DNA from: Rehmannia glutinosa
Lineage: Eukaryota; Streptophyta; Magnoliopsida; Lamiales; Orobanchaceae
Length of the DNA stretch: 64,000 nt
Assembly (NCBI GenBank): GCA_016081115.2
Contig: CM071930.1
Span: forward strand, 41,515,335 to 41,579,334
Reading direction: 5' to 3'
Shown here: piece after piece, positions 44,203 to 56,824 of the stretch
Numbering within the stretch: position 1 is the stretch's first letter
Layout of the letters: the number at the start of each line of letters is the position of its first letter
Notes under the pieces: model-generated
What the model was told of the DNA's origin: nothing
What the model saw: only the letters and a program-made list of their open reading frames with translations
Database searches by the model: none
Position numbers and translations under genes: made by a program

Positions 44203-47200
44203 ATGGCATCAACCTATGATTTTGTCAAGCTAGGAAAGCAAATCCACATAGGGTCGACCGTGGATTTCGAGGGCATGGTCAAACAGGGGTCCGATGACGC
44301 CCTCATAAAGAAAATCGCTGAAAAGCTCAAAAACATCCGGCCAAAACCATTTACGACGATGGAGTTTTCGATGACGTATGTGGAAGAGGTCGCACGCTTC
44401 TACGTGAACGCCGAGATTCACGATGAAGGGATAAAGTCATCTGTTCACGGAAAGAAGTTCACCATCTCTCGCCAAGGATTTGGTGAACACATCTCACTAC
44501 CGAGCGGAAGGAGCATCGAAAATCAACGGGGCGATGTAAACCTTTCTTTGCTTGGAAGGAAGTAGCCAAGCCCGACTATCTTTGATAAAATAGTTTACAC
44601 AAAGAAACAAGAGGCTGCTAAAGGAGGACTACCACAAATCGTTGGACATAGTTGCCAAATGCATAGACATCAAATTTGGCGGCTTTGACCAATCACAAAG
44701 CAAAGTTGATCGTAATGGCCGCGCGATCATTGAAGAAAGGAAAATAAATGGGCGAGTTTGTCTACACAAGAGACTATGCCGAATGTAGGGAACAAATCCT
44801 TCAAGGAAGATGGTGCATTTGGAGGATCCCTAGGATATGGCCTGTGATTGGCGGTGATGGAGGTGAAAGGAGTCCCTCTTAGACATGGAAAGGCGTTCCA
44901 TGTAAACAAGAGGATGTTCGAGATCAAACCTCTCTCGCGCACGAGAAAAGAGCCTACGCCAAGAGAGCGACACGAGTGAGGGGGAATCACCGACCAAAGA
45001 TACAAATGTTTCCTCTCCACCAAAGAAGAAAAGCCCCCTGCGCAGCTAAGAGAATCGCCCCTGCGGTGCTAAGAAAAGATGCTCTCTGCAAAGAAAAAAA
45101 AACAAACTCTCCTTCCCGCCCCTACAGTAGTCACCCCCCCGCAGTGTGTCTCTGCCTCAAAGAGCGAGCGGTCGAGAAGGACTCTCAACTACCTTTCTCC
45201 GATCGTCAAAAGAGGAGAACGATAAGCCAAGACGGCCAGCTCCTCGAGAAAAAACACTAGCATCGCCCCGCCGCCCAAGACTCGAAAGAAACTCTCTCCG
45301 AACCGAGGTCCCTGCAGTGCGAACTAAGAGACGACGAAGAATCATCAAGCACTCCGAGCTTGAGAAACTAGCCGAGTCGACCACTCACCGGAGCAGATCT
45401 GAGAGGCTGCTGGAGAAGTAGAGTCTCCGGATATTATAGATGAAATAGCTAAGTCTGTTGAAGGCGTCAATGAGGCAAATCAAGACACAAAGTAGTTCGC
45501 ACAGTGAGACACAAGAAAAGCCGATAGAAATGATAGTGATGTGATGATCCTATCCCCACCTTACCCGGACATCCAAAATCATCTCGCGAGAGTGGAGGAA
45601 GTAGAAATTGAGTCGATCAAGGAACAGTTCCAACGGCTTTGAATTTATAGAAGAGGAAGAGGAATCTGCTGAACTTTCTTGGGTCGACCTCTGTGATCTC
45701 AAGATCGATGAAGAAAATCGCAAAGATATCTTGCGGATCTTCAAGGATAAGGAGAAGGAGAGACAGCGAGAGGAAGGCGAGGCACGTGAGAAGGCGATGA
45801 TCGCCTATCACCGCACCACGAACACACACATCATCTCCTTGATGTCTTATCGCATGGCGATGATGAGGATCGGACCTGCCGCCACGCTACGTAAGAGCCC
45901 AGAAATTGCAAATGCGCAAGCAATGCATGAATCGAGAATTCTTCATGAGAAGAGCATGATGGAGGGACCAGGAGAGTCCTCCAAAACACACACTGAAATT
46001 GATCCAATGGGAGTAGTGCGAAAGAAATCGCCACCGTTGTTCTTTGCCACCACTTCCCCACTCACTCGAAAAGAAGGATTTAAGGGAAATGGCGATGAAA
46101 CTGGGTTAGTGGGGACCCCGGTCAAGCCAACCCCTAATGAAGGTGTCTTACCACACCTTTGCCCCAACTACTGAACACTCGGAAAACAGTGGGAGTTTGG
46201 AGACGAGTGACCCCATTCCAAGTCACTCACCGGTGTGTGCACCGAGGGGAAAACTTCCTCCACCGCTGCGGCAAGGTCGGAGGATCTGCGGATGACTCCA
46301 CAACAAATTTAGGAGGCGAAGTGGAGAAGGTACAAACACAACATACACAAAAGTTGCCATCAACGAAGCTCGAGGCGATTGAGACTCTCTCGGTGAGGTG
46401 CCAATCTCTGAAGGCTAATGACGCTGTTGATGTAGTCGAGGCACGAGGCGGAACAGCCACAGGGAGTTAACACTGGGCGATGAAAGTGCAATCCATGGGG
46501 TTGAGACTCCAATGGATGCCACCACGAGAAGACCCTAAGACAGGACACATCGAAAGGGAGGTCCAAGGCCTCGCTACGATTGAGACTACGAGGAGGTAAT
46601 GAAGGCCAACGGGAGGTTGAGACTTCCCGGGTAAAAGAGGTCAAGTAGAGAACATCCCTCCCTGCTATCATTGATCCATCCAAAAAAGGAGATAAGCGCG
46701 CTTCATGATTCCCAGGATAATCTGATGTAACTTTTCCGGGATCGGAAGCGATGAAGAAGCCGAGTCATCCCCGTGATGATCCAAAAGACTCGGTGAGGAT
46801 GTTCCAAGCACGAGCAAGTCGATCTCAAGACTACTCGTCAAACTTTCAATTTTGATGGTGAGCCACCAATGGAAATCTCATCATCGTCGATGACGCTTCG
46901 ATAAGGCCGAGGACCATCCACTCAATTGGAGAAAACAACAGACCGACGGCTTGTTGAGACAAATGAGGCTGAGGCTCGGCAAAATGAGTCCACTTCACAA
47001 AAGACCCCAGGTGAAACAGAGTTCATCTGCGCGAGCTCCCCAAGTCTGCAGCGAGTTCGACTCAAAAGGAGCTTCACACGCACCTCTCATCATTGAACAA
47101 ATCTCAGTTGACCGTGATAATTCCTTTGTAGAATCATTTCCTTTCTCTCTAGAGGTACCCAACCTCCCTGACGAGTCGAGAACGATCTCGCGCGCTTCCC

Positions 47201-48813
47201 ACAGACCAGATCCTGTTCTTCCATCCGACACCATCATTCCAAATTGACTATGACTTTGACGTTGCATGGCCGTCACCGCAACGGAAGAAACAAGTTCGGG
47301 AGGTGTTCAAAGCATTATTTGTTGAAATTGAACGGATGGAGAGGCACCAGGCCTCTATGGACATGAGATCGATAACAGAGATGCCAACCTTGCTGGCGAC
47401 TTAATAGGCATAACTTGTCGAGAATCGGGGAATGGTGGCAACAAAGAAAGAAACAATGCGTGTGGAACAAGCTAGATATTTGAACATTGTTCAACAAGTC
47501 TGCTTGGTATGGAGCGCCGAGAATGCTTGATGCAAAAACGAAATTGAGAGAACACATTGAGCACATGCATGAAGCTCACACTTTCTGAGATAAAGGCTGC
47601 TGCGTGAGCAAAATAAGAGTGATCTCCAGCGTATGGAAGAAAACATAGATAGAAAATTCAGCCTTCTCATGGCTGAGATGAAGCTAATTTCAGCAGAGTC
47701 CAACGCTACTCGCTCGAATTTCGTGCCGCATACTCCGCAATGGCGGACTCGAGGCGAACTCGGCTATCGCCAGCTCGACTTCCCGCTTGCGATATGTTTC
47801 CAGGGGTTCCTCTCTCCTTTGATGATGCCAAAAAGGGGAAGAGGAATACTTTAAAGCGCTAAAGAGATCTCGAAGGCTGAAAAGGAGGGAGCAGCAAATG
47901 TGAAGGAAAGACAGTGAGGAAGTTACAAGGAAAAAGAAAGGAAAGTCTCTGTTGAGGGGAAGAATCGAGAGATGTGACCTTAATGATTGCACAAACCCCC
48001 AACAAGGTCTTGTCACACGGTGATATTATCGCCGAAACTCTCAGTGACTCTGCCACTCCAACACTCTGCTATATCTATGGGTGAAAAGAGAAAGACAATT
48101 GAAGCGGGGATGGAGGAAGTGGAAGGAAGAATGGATGCCCGAGTTATGAATATCTTGAAACAACATGGAGGCATTCCGGTGAAGAGAGAGACACTTATGC
48201 CATCTCGATGCCGGAATCGAGCCAAGATCGTTGATGAATTTAAAACGCTTCGCATCGAAGGATACTTTCCAAACATGTCCATGGCTCAAGCTTGGGACTC
48301 ATCTTGGGAAAAGGGTCTCACGCTATGTGAAGAAGGCTGACGGCGAGAGACTACCGCGATCGCTCTGCTGGTCACTCCGCTAGTCACGCAGTGGAAAGAA
48401 GAAGACCCAAGTCAATACACGCCCGAGAGGAAGAAAAGAAGCGATGGTGGAGGAAGAGGGTTCGGACCTGGCCTCCGCCAAAAACATTAAGTGCATAGAT
48501 CCGGCAAGAAAGGAGGGATCTCTTGGGCTGGTCTTGACCAAGTAGCCAATCTGCAAGTGGCTAAAAGCAAGGCTGAGTATGCGAAAAGAATAGAAGAAGA
48601 AAATAAGAGACAAACTCAGCTATGGGAGGAAAGACAAGAGATTAAGAAGAGATGAAGCTGCCCGGAAGGCTTATGAAAAAAAAAGAAAGAAGAAGCGGTG
48701 AAGATGAGAAAAAGAGAAGAAGACCAGAAGATGACAGAATTGAAGAAGATGAAAGAAGGAGACAGCGAAGGAGATGAAGTGTTGTTGTCCACTCCTTCAT
48801 GTATTTTACTATG
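44203..48813 (+). pseudogene. Downstream ORF of the inner Sirevirus (about 4.6 kb), broken
   Basis: It starts MASTYDFVKLGKQIH about 530 bp after pol and is open for 120 codons, including FYVNAEIHDEGIKSSVHGK, a block shared with the outer element at about 36410. Broken frames then carry Lys/Pro-rich sequence (about 45000-45400), an acidic coiled-coil region (45608-45980), and a C-terminal part with MSMAQAWDSSW (48279) and Glu/Lys/Arg-rich helices. The last recognisable motif is GDEVLLSTPSC near 48775. No transmembrane segment or signal peptide is visible in the readable pieces. Function unknown. Confidence 0.7.
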
Positions 48814-48955
48814 TAAATACATACTATTTGTGTAAAAGAACAAGAATGTTATGATCAATAAAAGAATTGATTCTACGCATACATTCTATGTGAATGCACT
48901 ATCTGTATGTATCCTTGCTATTTACATTTTGAATGTTTTAAGTTTTGGCATCATC

Positions 48956-48969
48956 AAAAAGGGGGAAAT
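48956..48969 (+). promoter_or_regulatory. Polypurine tract of the inner Sirevirus
   Basis: AAAAAGGGGGAAAT immediately before the 3' LTR, preceded by TTTTGGCATCATC. This context is characteristic of Sireviruses. Confidence 0.85.
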
Positions 48970-50543
48970 TGTTGGGAAATTTATTGTTTAGATTTTGATG
49001 AATGCCATGTAAAACTTAGAATAGGAAGTTGGCACCCCATTTTTGTTGTAAACGCATTGAAATAAATATAGGGGGTCAAGTGAGTTAAGTCGGCTATGCC
49101 CAAACATGCAAGAAGACAACTGGAGACTAGAAGGAAGACTCATTGCAAGACAAATTGAGTATGGCAAAGAAGAGAAGACGAGAACTCGATCAAGGAGCGA
49201 CTAAGATGCGGTGAGAGGAGTATCGGTCAAGTCAACTCAAGATAAGCCAAGTCTCAAGTTGAAGTGACAAAGAGTCATCCATGATTGGAAGTGACTCTAA
49301 GTCACCTGGGAAAGCAAGGAAATGCGATCAAGTCGAGATAATCAAAAGATCCGTTGCCGTAAATCAAGAGAATTACTTAAACAAGTAATATCTCCATGCT
49401 ACCTTTCTCGAAGTGCTCGGTCCCGAAGCGTGCAAAAGGACTAAACCAATGGGAAGCACTACACCGTGTCGAACTACGAAAAGTCAAGAACAATTCATAC
49501 GAGGAAATGGCAATTCCAAGGATCGCAACAAGACAAGCCAACGACCACAAGTGACTTTCAAAAATAAGCATATTTCTTCAACGGGCAGATTTTTGAAAGC
49601 TCACTATAAAAGGCTGAGGAATAACTCTGAGAAAAAGTTACGAAGGTTACCTTGACCATCTGAGAATTGAATACAAGCAAGAAAGAAACATTGTGTAACC
49701 TGAAATATTCTCAAGTTATAAAACGCTCAATCCTCAAGCCTACATTACGAAGAACATCAATCCAACACTCACCTGTGAAGGAAAGATAACTTCAATCAGT
49801 TGAAGAGGAAATTACTGAAGAATAAAGGGGTCTACATTCCACGAAGGATTGTAGGAAGGTTCAAGGTCGAACCAAGTCTTGAGCTTTTGGAGGGCTTCGT
49901 GATCAAATCCAAAGAGCTTGAGCAAGTGGGTCAGAGTAGCAAGCGCAAACCCTGTGAAGAAGCTAAGTCGTATGAGAAGCCAATTTGAGTGATCAAGGCG
50001 TCTCGGATCGAGTCCCAAAGAATCAAGTCACCGTGTGATCAAGACTTGTATCTGGATATTTACCACTTTGTATCTTGATCAATACCTAGTGGATTCCTCC
50101 GGGAGTTGGAGAAGAGAGGAGTAGAAGAATTACCCCATCTTCGAACCTCTATAAAAACTTATCGTGTCATTTACATTTCACTTTTAAATTCCTGCATCTT
50201 ATTTGCTTAAAACTTTTCTCGATAAATTTGCTATCTACTTGATAATCTCTAAGTACTAAATCAAGCTTTAAATCTCTGTTTAACCATAATTAAGGGTGTT
50301 AAGTCTTCCAATAAAACAAACCACGCTTGAGCTAATTCGGTCTTAACAATGAGTTATTCTATCAACGGCTCGGCTCGATCTATTGAGTGACTAACTCTCT
50401 TGATTAACTAAATTGGTACATCACCAAGGACACAACTGTGTGTAGTATCAACTCGTAATTTAAGAAGGACTAAATCGAAAAGTTGGTAAGGTTTATTCAA
50501 CCCCCCCTTCTAAACCTTACATTCACACCCCTTGGGACCTACA
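48970..50543 (+). mobile_element. 3' LTR of the inner Sirevirus (1,574 bp)
   Basis: TGTTGGGAAATT...GGGACCTACA with TATA box at 49605-49611, followed by the target duplication TTTCT at 50544-50548. Confidence 0.93.
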
Positions 50544-50548
50544 TTTCT
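50544..50548. repeat. Target-site duplication TTTCT, right copy
   Basis: Identical to 36479-36483. Confidence 0.9.
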
Positions 50549-50675
50549 CGATTTTATCGGATATCTTCTTCACAAGGGTTTCATCGGAACCCTATTTAAC
50601 CATCCCTTCGAAATCCATGGTAGAACCTGTGTGGATTTGCTTCCCTAGCTTGGTGAAATCGTAGGTTGATGCCAT
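50549..50675 (-). pseudogene. Downstream ORF of the outer Sirevirus, N-terminal fragment
   Basis: The ATG is at 50673-50675 and the sequence begins MASTYDF, nearly the same as the start of the inner copy at 44203. One in-frame stop follows the conserved DFEGMVK. The reading continues, after removal of the inner element and one TSD, at 36483. This shows that the two halves were one ORF before the insertion. Confidence 0.8.
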
Positions 50676-51224
50676 TTTTCTGAGTTTTTACCGAACAAAC
50701 TTTGTCGAACTTGCTTTGAAGATTTGGTAGGGTTTTGAGAGAAAAATGCTTTCTTTGCTTTTGGAGAGATGAACAATTTTGAGTACTGTGAGAGAGAAAC
50801 TGAACAAAATGGTATATATGGGTTATGAAAGGACGTGCTTTTGATTTTTGAAATATGATCAAGATCGACGGCTCAGATTTAGCACGCCGATTAGCATTTA
50901 ATTGCCCGCATTTAATGCGGCAGCATTTATATCCAATCATATGCTTTGTCGTGCGACTTTTGATTTTACTGTCATTATTATCTTTGACGTCATCCTTAAA
51001 ACATTCCCGCTTATTAAAAACGATTGCGTTTTTGTCACTTAGCTCATAAATGACTCGACTTACTCCTTAGCTGACTCAACTCTTCTTCTCTCTATTCACA
51101 TAGTGACTCAGCTGTCAGCTAACAACTGACTTTTCGATACGGCTGATTCACTTGGCTGTTTTATGAGATCTGCTCTGTTTTCATCTTTTCACGTTCCATC
51201 TCTTCTCCTTGAGTTTTCTGAGTG
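50676..51224. other. Spacer between pol and downstream ORF of the outer Sirevirus
   Basis: About 550 bp without an ORF on the element's strand; the inner element has a spacer of similar length (43672-44202). It could hold a splice acceptor or promoter for the downstream ORF, but none can be assigned. Confidence 0.4.
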
Positions 51225-54200
51225 TCAACTCAACTCAATTAACCCTAGCTCATGCTTGAGTTCTTCAAATCTTGATTCACATAATGGCTTTGTGAATATG
51301 TCAGCTAACTGTTTGTCAGTTGAGATGTATTCCAAGGTGATGTCTTTTTTTTCAACATGATCTCTTATGAAATGATATCTTACATCAATGTGCTTTGTTC
51401 TTGAATGCAACACAGGATTCTGAGTGATTGCAATAGCACTTGTGTTATCACACATAATTGGAGTTTCTTTCTCTTCAACATCATAATCTCTCAGCTGTTG
51501 TCTAATCCATAAGACTTGGGCACAACAGCTCCCCGCAGCTATGTACTCTGCTTCAGCTGTGGATGTGGCTATTGAGTTTTGCTTCTTGATAAACCAGGAA
51601 ACTAATCTGTTTCCAAGCATTTGACATGTGCCTGAAGTACTCTTCCGTCAACCCTACATCCAAAGATAACCAATAGTCTGAATAACCAATAAGCCAACTT
51701 TTTGGCATCCCTTCAAATATCTTAGGATTCTCTTAGCTGCAGTCATATGGCTTTCCTTTTGAGCAGATTGGAATCTTGCACATACACCTCTTTGCATAGG
51801 TGATGTCCGCCTTCTTTCTTTGTTAGATAAGCGATGATCCATAAGTGCTCCGTATCTTGTTTGATCCACAGGCTTGCCATCTGCATCCATATCCATCTTG
51901 ACAGATGTATTCATTGGTATTTTCATAGAAGACTTCTCATCCATACTAAATTTCTTCATTAAATCTCTGGTATACTTTGTTTGACTTATGAAGGTTCCAT
52001 CCTTCAGCTGTTTAACTTGAAGTCCTAGAATGAATGCCAGCTCTCCCATCATGCTCATTTCAAATTTGCCTTGCATGAGGTTTGAGAACTTATCACACAG
52101 CTCTTTGTTTGTGGATCCAAAATAATGTCATCCACATATATTTGAACAAGCAGTATACTCTCTCCATCTTGAATTCTGAAGAGTGTTCTGCCCACTTTGC
52201 CTTTGGTGAATCCATTATCTGTCAGAAATTGAGATAATGTATCATACCATGCTCTAGGTGCCTGTTTCAATCCATATAGAGCTTTCTTAAGCTTGTACAC
52301 CTTATCTCCAAGAGTCTTCTGCTCAAATCCTGGAGGTTGTTTAACATAGACTTCTTCTTCCAACAATCCATTTAAGAATGCACTTTTCACATCCATTTGG
52401 TACACAATAAAGTTCTTGTGTGCAGCATAGGCAAGAAACATCTTTATTGCTTCTAATCTTGCAACAGGAGCAAATGTTTCATCAAAATATATTCCTTCTT
52501 CTTGGCAATACCCTTTGGCTACCAATCTTGCTTTGTTCCTTACCACAGACCCTTCCTCATTCCTCTTGTTTCTGAATACCCATTTTGTGCCAATGACATT
52601 TTGATGGGTTGGTCTTTGCACTAATTCCCATACTTTATTTCTTTCAAACTGATTCAGCTCTTCTTGCATGGCTTGAATCCAATGTGTGTCATCCAATGCT
52701 TGTGACACATCCTTTAGCTCTATTTGGGAAATAAAACAAGTGAACATAGCTTCTTGTTGAGCTCTTGATCTGGTTCTTACACCAGCTCTTACATCTCCAA
52801 TGACTAGCTCTGGTGGATGGTCTCTCAGCCATCTCACATCAGGTTGGAGTAAGTCAGCTGGGTTCAGTCGTCTTGCAGCTGTGTTATCTTGAGCAGCTCT
52901 CTCATCATCATTTAGCTGCAGATTCTCATGCTGTCTTTGAGCTTCAACTATCTCATCTTCACCTTGATTAATTGCTCCAGCTTCAGCTTCAACATAGGGA
53001 CTCTTCTGCATAGTTGGCTGATTCAGCTTATCAGCTAACTCCTCAATGTCTTCTCCATTTACATTAGGTTCATCAAAAACCACATGGATAGACTCTTCTG
53101 TGACCATAGTCCTCTTGTTTAGCACTCTGTAGGCTTTGCTTTCAGCTAAGTATCCCAAGAAGATACCTTCATCAGCCTTAGCATCAAAAGCCTTCAGATT
53201 ATCCTTTCCATTGTTGTAGATGACGCATTTACATCCAAATATTTTAAAGTACCCAACATTTGGCTTTCTCCCTGTCCATATTTCATAGGGTGTCTTTATC
53301 AGCTGTTTATTTATCATGCTTCTATTTTGAGTATAGTATGAAGTATTGATGGCTTCAGCCCAAAATCTTTTAAGCGACCCGACTTGACTAACATGGTTCT
53401 TGACTTTCTTGAGAGTTCTGTTTCTTCTTTCGCTACTCCATTCTCATTTGTGGAGTCCTTGCTGCTGATAGTTCATGAGCAATACCATTTTCAACACAAT
53501 ACTGAGTTATTATTCCATTGACAAACTCAGTTCCTCTATCAGATCTTATCTTTATAATGGTTTGACTCTTCTCATTTTGAACTCTTTTCATCAATTGTGG
53601 TAACTTCTGCAAAGTCTCCTTCTTTTTGCACATGAAGATTGTCCATGTATATCTTGAATAATCATCCACCACTAGTAGAGTGTATTTCTTTCCACTTATG
53701 CTGGCTGGCTCAACTGGACCAAATAGATCCATATGCAACAGATGCAATATCCTTGTTGAAGATGGACTTGACTTCTCTTTGAATGATGATTTGATTTGCT
53801 TTCCCATCTGGCATGCATCACAAACACTTTCCTTCTTGTACACTGAATCTGGCAATCCTTCTACATGATTACTCCTTGCAAGCTTGTTAATTGTCTTGAA
53901 ATTCAGGTGACTCGGCTTCTTGTGCCACAACCAACTTGATTCGGTTGTACTCTTTGCTAGTAGACAAGTGCTTGGCGTGGCAGTCGACCAATCTACCACA
54001 TACATGTTCTTTTGTCTGGATCCTTGCAACACTACTTCATATGATTCAGTGTCTTTAATTTGACACACTCCCATATTGAATCCAACATTATAGCCCTTGT
54101 CACAGAGTTGGCTGATGCTTAACAAGTTGAAGTTGATGCCTTCAACGTATGCAACATCTATGATTTCTAATCCATTTTTCTTGATGGATCCAGTGCCTCT

Positions 54201-54314
54201 TATTTCCCCTAGAGCTTCATTTCCTCCAAATATAACTTTTGCGCCTCTAATCTCCTTAAACTTTGACAAATTTTTCTTGTTTCCTGTCATATGTCTGGAA
54301 CAGCCACTATCCAT
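51225..54314 (-). pseudogene. pol of the outer Sirevirus (protease, integrase, RT, RNase H), few breaks
   Basis: Read leftward. Protease MDSGCSRHMTGNKKNL at 54314. Pre-integrase WHKKPSHLNF and VCDACQMGK (about 53930-53800). Integrase LLVVDDYSRYTW and SDRGTEFVNG up to 53433, then a frameshift. 420 codons from 53317 carry the rest of integrase, the conserved GIFLGY and the RT with [20 protein letters not shown] and QIYVDDII (about 52140). A frameshift right after YVDD leads to 52076-51654 (RT thumb), and another to RNase H, 51620-51225 (ATSTAEAEYIAA, TKHIDVRYHFIRD, DKQLADIFTKPL). Catalytic motifs are intact; at least three to four frame breaks disable it. It is far better preserved than the inner copy. 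Confidence 0.88.
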
Positions 54315-54403
54315 GTACCAGGTTCCTTGGCACTCAGCTGTTCCTTGAACCTACAATCAAGGAAATCAGTTTTTAGGTACCCATACTTGTCAGGTCCGAG
54401 GGG

Positions 54404-56694
54404 TTAGTCTTTGTAAGATGATCCAACCAACCTATAGCCAAATGATCTGACTCTAAGAGGTTGCCATCTATCTGTGCCATAATCATAATTCACTTTGGCA
54501 AATTGCTTGGGGGTTTTAGGTTCATACAGCTGTTTCTTTTGTTTGTATGCCTGTGTGTGTGTTTTAGCAATTGCCTTCTTTGGGTAGTTGTGATATTTCT
54601 GAGTGTAGTGCTTAGGTACATATGTGTGCTGATGATAGCTCTTTTGCCTTTGGAATGACCTCTGCTGAGTTCTAGGCCTTTGCCATTTTGGCATGTATTT
54701 CATAGGTCTTTGCTGATATTTCACATTATTCCATTCAGCTTGACTTGGGTAGTTTCTACCATTCCCATCATTTGTGTTCCTTTGATAGAACTTCTTGGGA
54801 TTACTCGGTAGCTCTGTTTCTTCTTCACAGTACTTCTGTTTGGAGTTTCTTTGAGGAACTCTCTTTGGATTTATTCTCACTGTCCTCTCGGATACTCAAT
54901 CAAGTTGTTTTCCTTTCCTTTTATATCCAAGGCCAGTTTGTTTGTGATTGTGCTTTGGAATGAATGTGTGTGCAACATTTGGTGTCTTGGATTTTTGAGA
55001 TGCTTCATTACTTGAAGATCCTTTTTCCAAGATCACTCTTGAGTTTGACTATGCACAAAGGAATTGAATCCTATGCTGTCTTGTCTCCATTCTTTTTGGC
55101 TCATGATAAGGTCATCCAATGATTTAGACGCCTTTTTGAATGAAGCAATCACATTTTTGAGATCATTTTCTCTTTTCTATAGCAGCTATCTCTGCTATTA
55201 GTTTAGCATTCTCAGCCTTCAGCTCTTTGTTCTCATCAGCTATGTGACTTAGAGTACTCAGCTCCTTAGTCAGCTGTGAGTTTTGGCTTTTGAGCTGGTT
55301 GATTTCCTCATTTAATAGTGTGTGTGAGGACTTAATGTGCTCAAAGTCTTTCATCATTTTGCCTAATGAATCATAAAGATCAGTGGGTGATGAAGTGTGT
55401 GTCACAATCACTATCACTAGAATATGAGTGAGATGAGTTAGAGTGTACCTCATCTTCTTGGTCAGGTTGATCTTGTTCTTTAGCCATTAGACAGATCATA
55501 GCCTCTTCTTCAGAATCACTTGAGTAGTCAGCTTCACTACTCTCTGAGTCTGCTGTATCCATTGACTTAGTTGTTTCAGCAGTGTCAGCAGCCAACATTG
55601 CCCTTTTCTTTTCTTGTCATCTTTCTCTAAAGACTCTTCTTTCTTCTTCATTCCTGTATTTATTGACTACAGAGTATGGACAGTCAATAGCAAAGTGTCC
55701 TGGTTGTCTGCAATTCCAACACAGGTTTTCAACTTTTTGATCAGCTCTCTCATTTCTTGGGTTGTCAGGTCTTTGATATTCGACCTTTTGATACTCAACT
55801 CTCTTTGGTGGCCTATCTTCCCTTGACTTGGAGGGAGCTGAATGTCTTCTGGAGGATTCACCTTTATTTCTTTGTAGTTCTTGTTGAAGAACTTGTTGAA
55901 TCTTTTAACCATCAAGGCAATTTCCTCCTGGTCAATGATTTCTTTGGTCTCAGCTCTCTTCCCTTCCTTGACTACGAGTGCAACTGTTTTGGGTACATCT
56001 GTCTCCTCTTGATCTTTTCTTCTTAGTTCGAATTCATAAGCTTTGAGGTCTGAGAATAGTTCATGATTGGATGTTTTTGATAGGTCCATCGAGTGCCTCA
56101 GAGCCATGGTCTTTATTTCCCACTCAGCTGGGAGGCTCCTTAGTATCTTCATGCACATTTCCTTTTGTGTGTATTCCTTTCCAAGTGCTGAGAGCTCATT
56201 TGTAATTTCAGTGAATCTAGCATCCAGTTGATCCATTGTCTCACCTGCAAGCATTTTAAAGTTTTCAAATTTTTGAACAACAACAGATAATTTGTTTTCC
56301 TTAATTTGCTCTGATCCTTCACAAATTAAAGTTAGTTTATCCTAGATTTCTTTGGCTGTTTTGCAAGATTTGACTTTGTTGAACATGGCTTTGTCGAAAG
56401 TCTTGTAAAGTATATCCTTGGCCACATTGTCTAGGTTGTATCTTTTTCTATCATCATTTGTCCATTCAGCTCTTGGTTTTTCAACAATAGCTGGTCTAGG
56501 TGCAACAGCCTCCTCTCCTTTAGCTGCAGCAGCTCTCCTTGCAGATGTGTTCACCTTCATTATTTGCAGTGGCCCATCCTCTATCACTATCCACATCTCA
56601 TCATGTAAAGTGATAGATGAGCACGCATACGTATTTTCCGATCATCAAATTCTTCAATGGTGAACATAGGAATGCGTGTCAAATTTGCTTCCAT
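54404..56694 (-). pseudogene. gag of the outer Sirevirus, with several frameshifts
   Basis: It starts MEANLTRIPMFTIEEFDD at 56694. A small deletion near 56627 shifts frame. 56596-56342 continues the gag-polypeptide domain and ends at a stop replacing a Trp codon. 56254-55667 covers the helical gag core (MDQLDARFTEITNELSALG). A frameshift near 55880 precedes the CCHC zinc knuckle (CWNCRQPGHFAIDC, 55721-55680). An acidic segment (55598-55480), a coiled coil (55453-55163) and a Gln/Lys/Tyr-rich tail (54880-54404) follow. This long gag is typical of Sireviruses. Confidence 0.83.
55680..55721 (-). other. CCHC zinc knuckle of the outer Sirevirus gag
   Basis: C-x2-C-x4-H-x4-C pattern CWNCRQPGHFAIDC, which would bind nucleic acid. 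In the third element the second Cys codon is replaced by a stop (about 63096). Confidence 0.8.
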
Positions 56695-56804
56695 GATAAT
56701 AACTTTGCTGTTAATAAAAAATGGCTTTTGAAAGAACAAGTGTTAAAAACTTCTTTGAAAGATTGGAGATCTAGTTCAGTAACCAGTGCGGAAGGCTCAA
56801 TGAC

Positions 56805-56822
56805 ACAACCGCTCTGATACCA
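56805..56822 (-). promoter_or_regulatory. Primer-binding site of the outer Sirevirus
   Basis: On the minus strand TGGTATCAGAGCGGTTG begins two bases after the LTR end, the same tRNA-iMet site as in the inner element. Confidence 0.88.
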
Positions 56823-56824
56823 CT

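Larger units (their letters stand above)
36484..50543 (+). mobile_element. Complete Sirevirus-type Ty1/copia element (inner, forward), 14,060 bp
   Basis: Two LTRs (36484-38062 and 48970-50543) begin TGTTGGGAA and end CCTACA. The five flanking bases TTTCT are identical at 36479-36483 and 50544-50548, which proves an intact insertion event. Inside lie PBS, gag, pol, a long downstream ORF and a polypurine tract in the expected order. It is inserted in the downstream ORF of a reverse element of the same family. All coding regions are heavily frameshifted; the longest open stretch is 188 codons. Confidence 0.93.

Noticed and set aside
44203..48813. Calling the downstream ORF an envelope gene
   Set aside because: No signal peptide or membrane span can be seen in either copy; position after pol alone is not enough.
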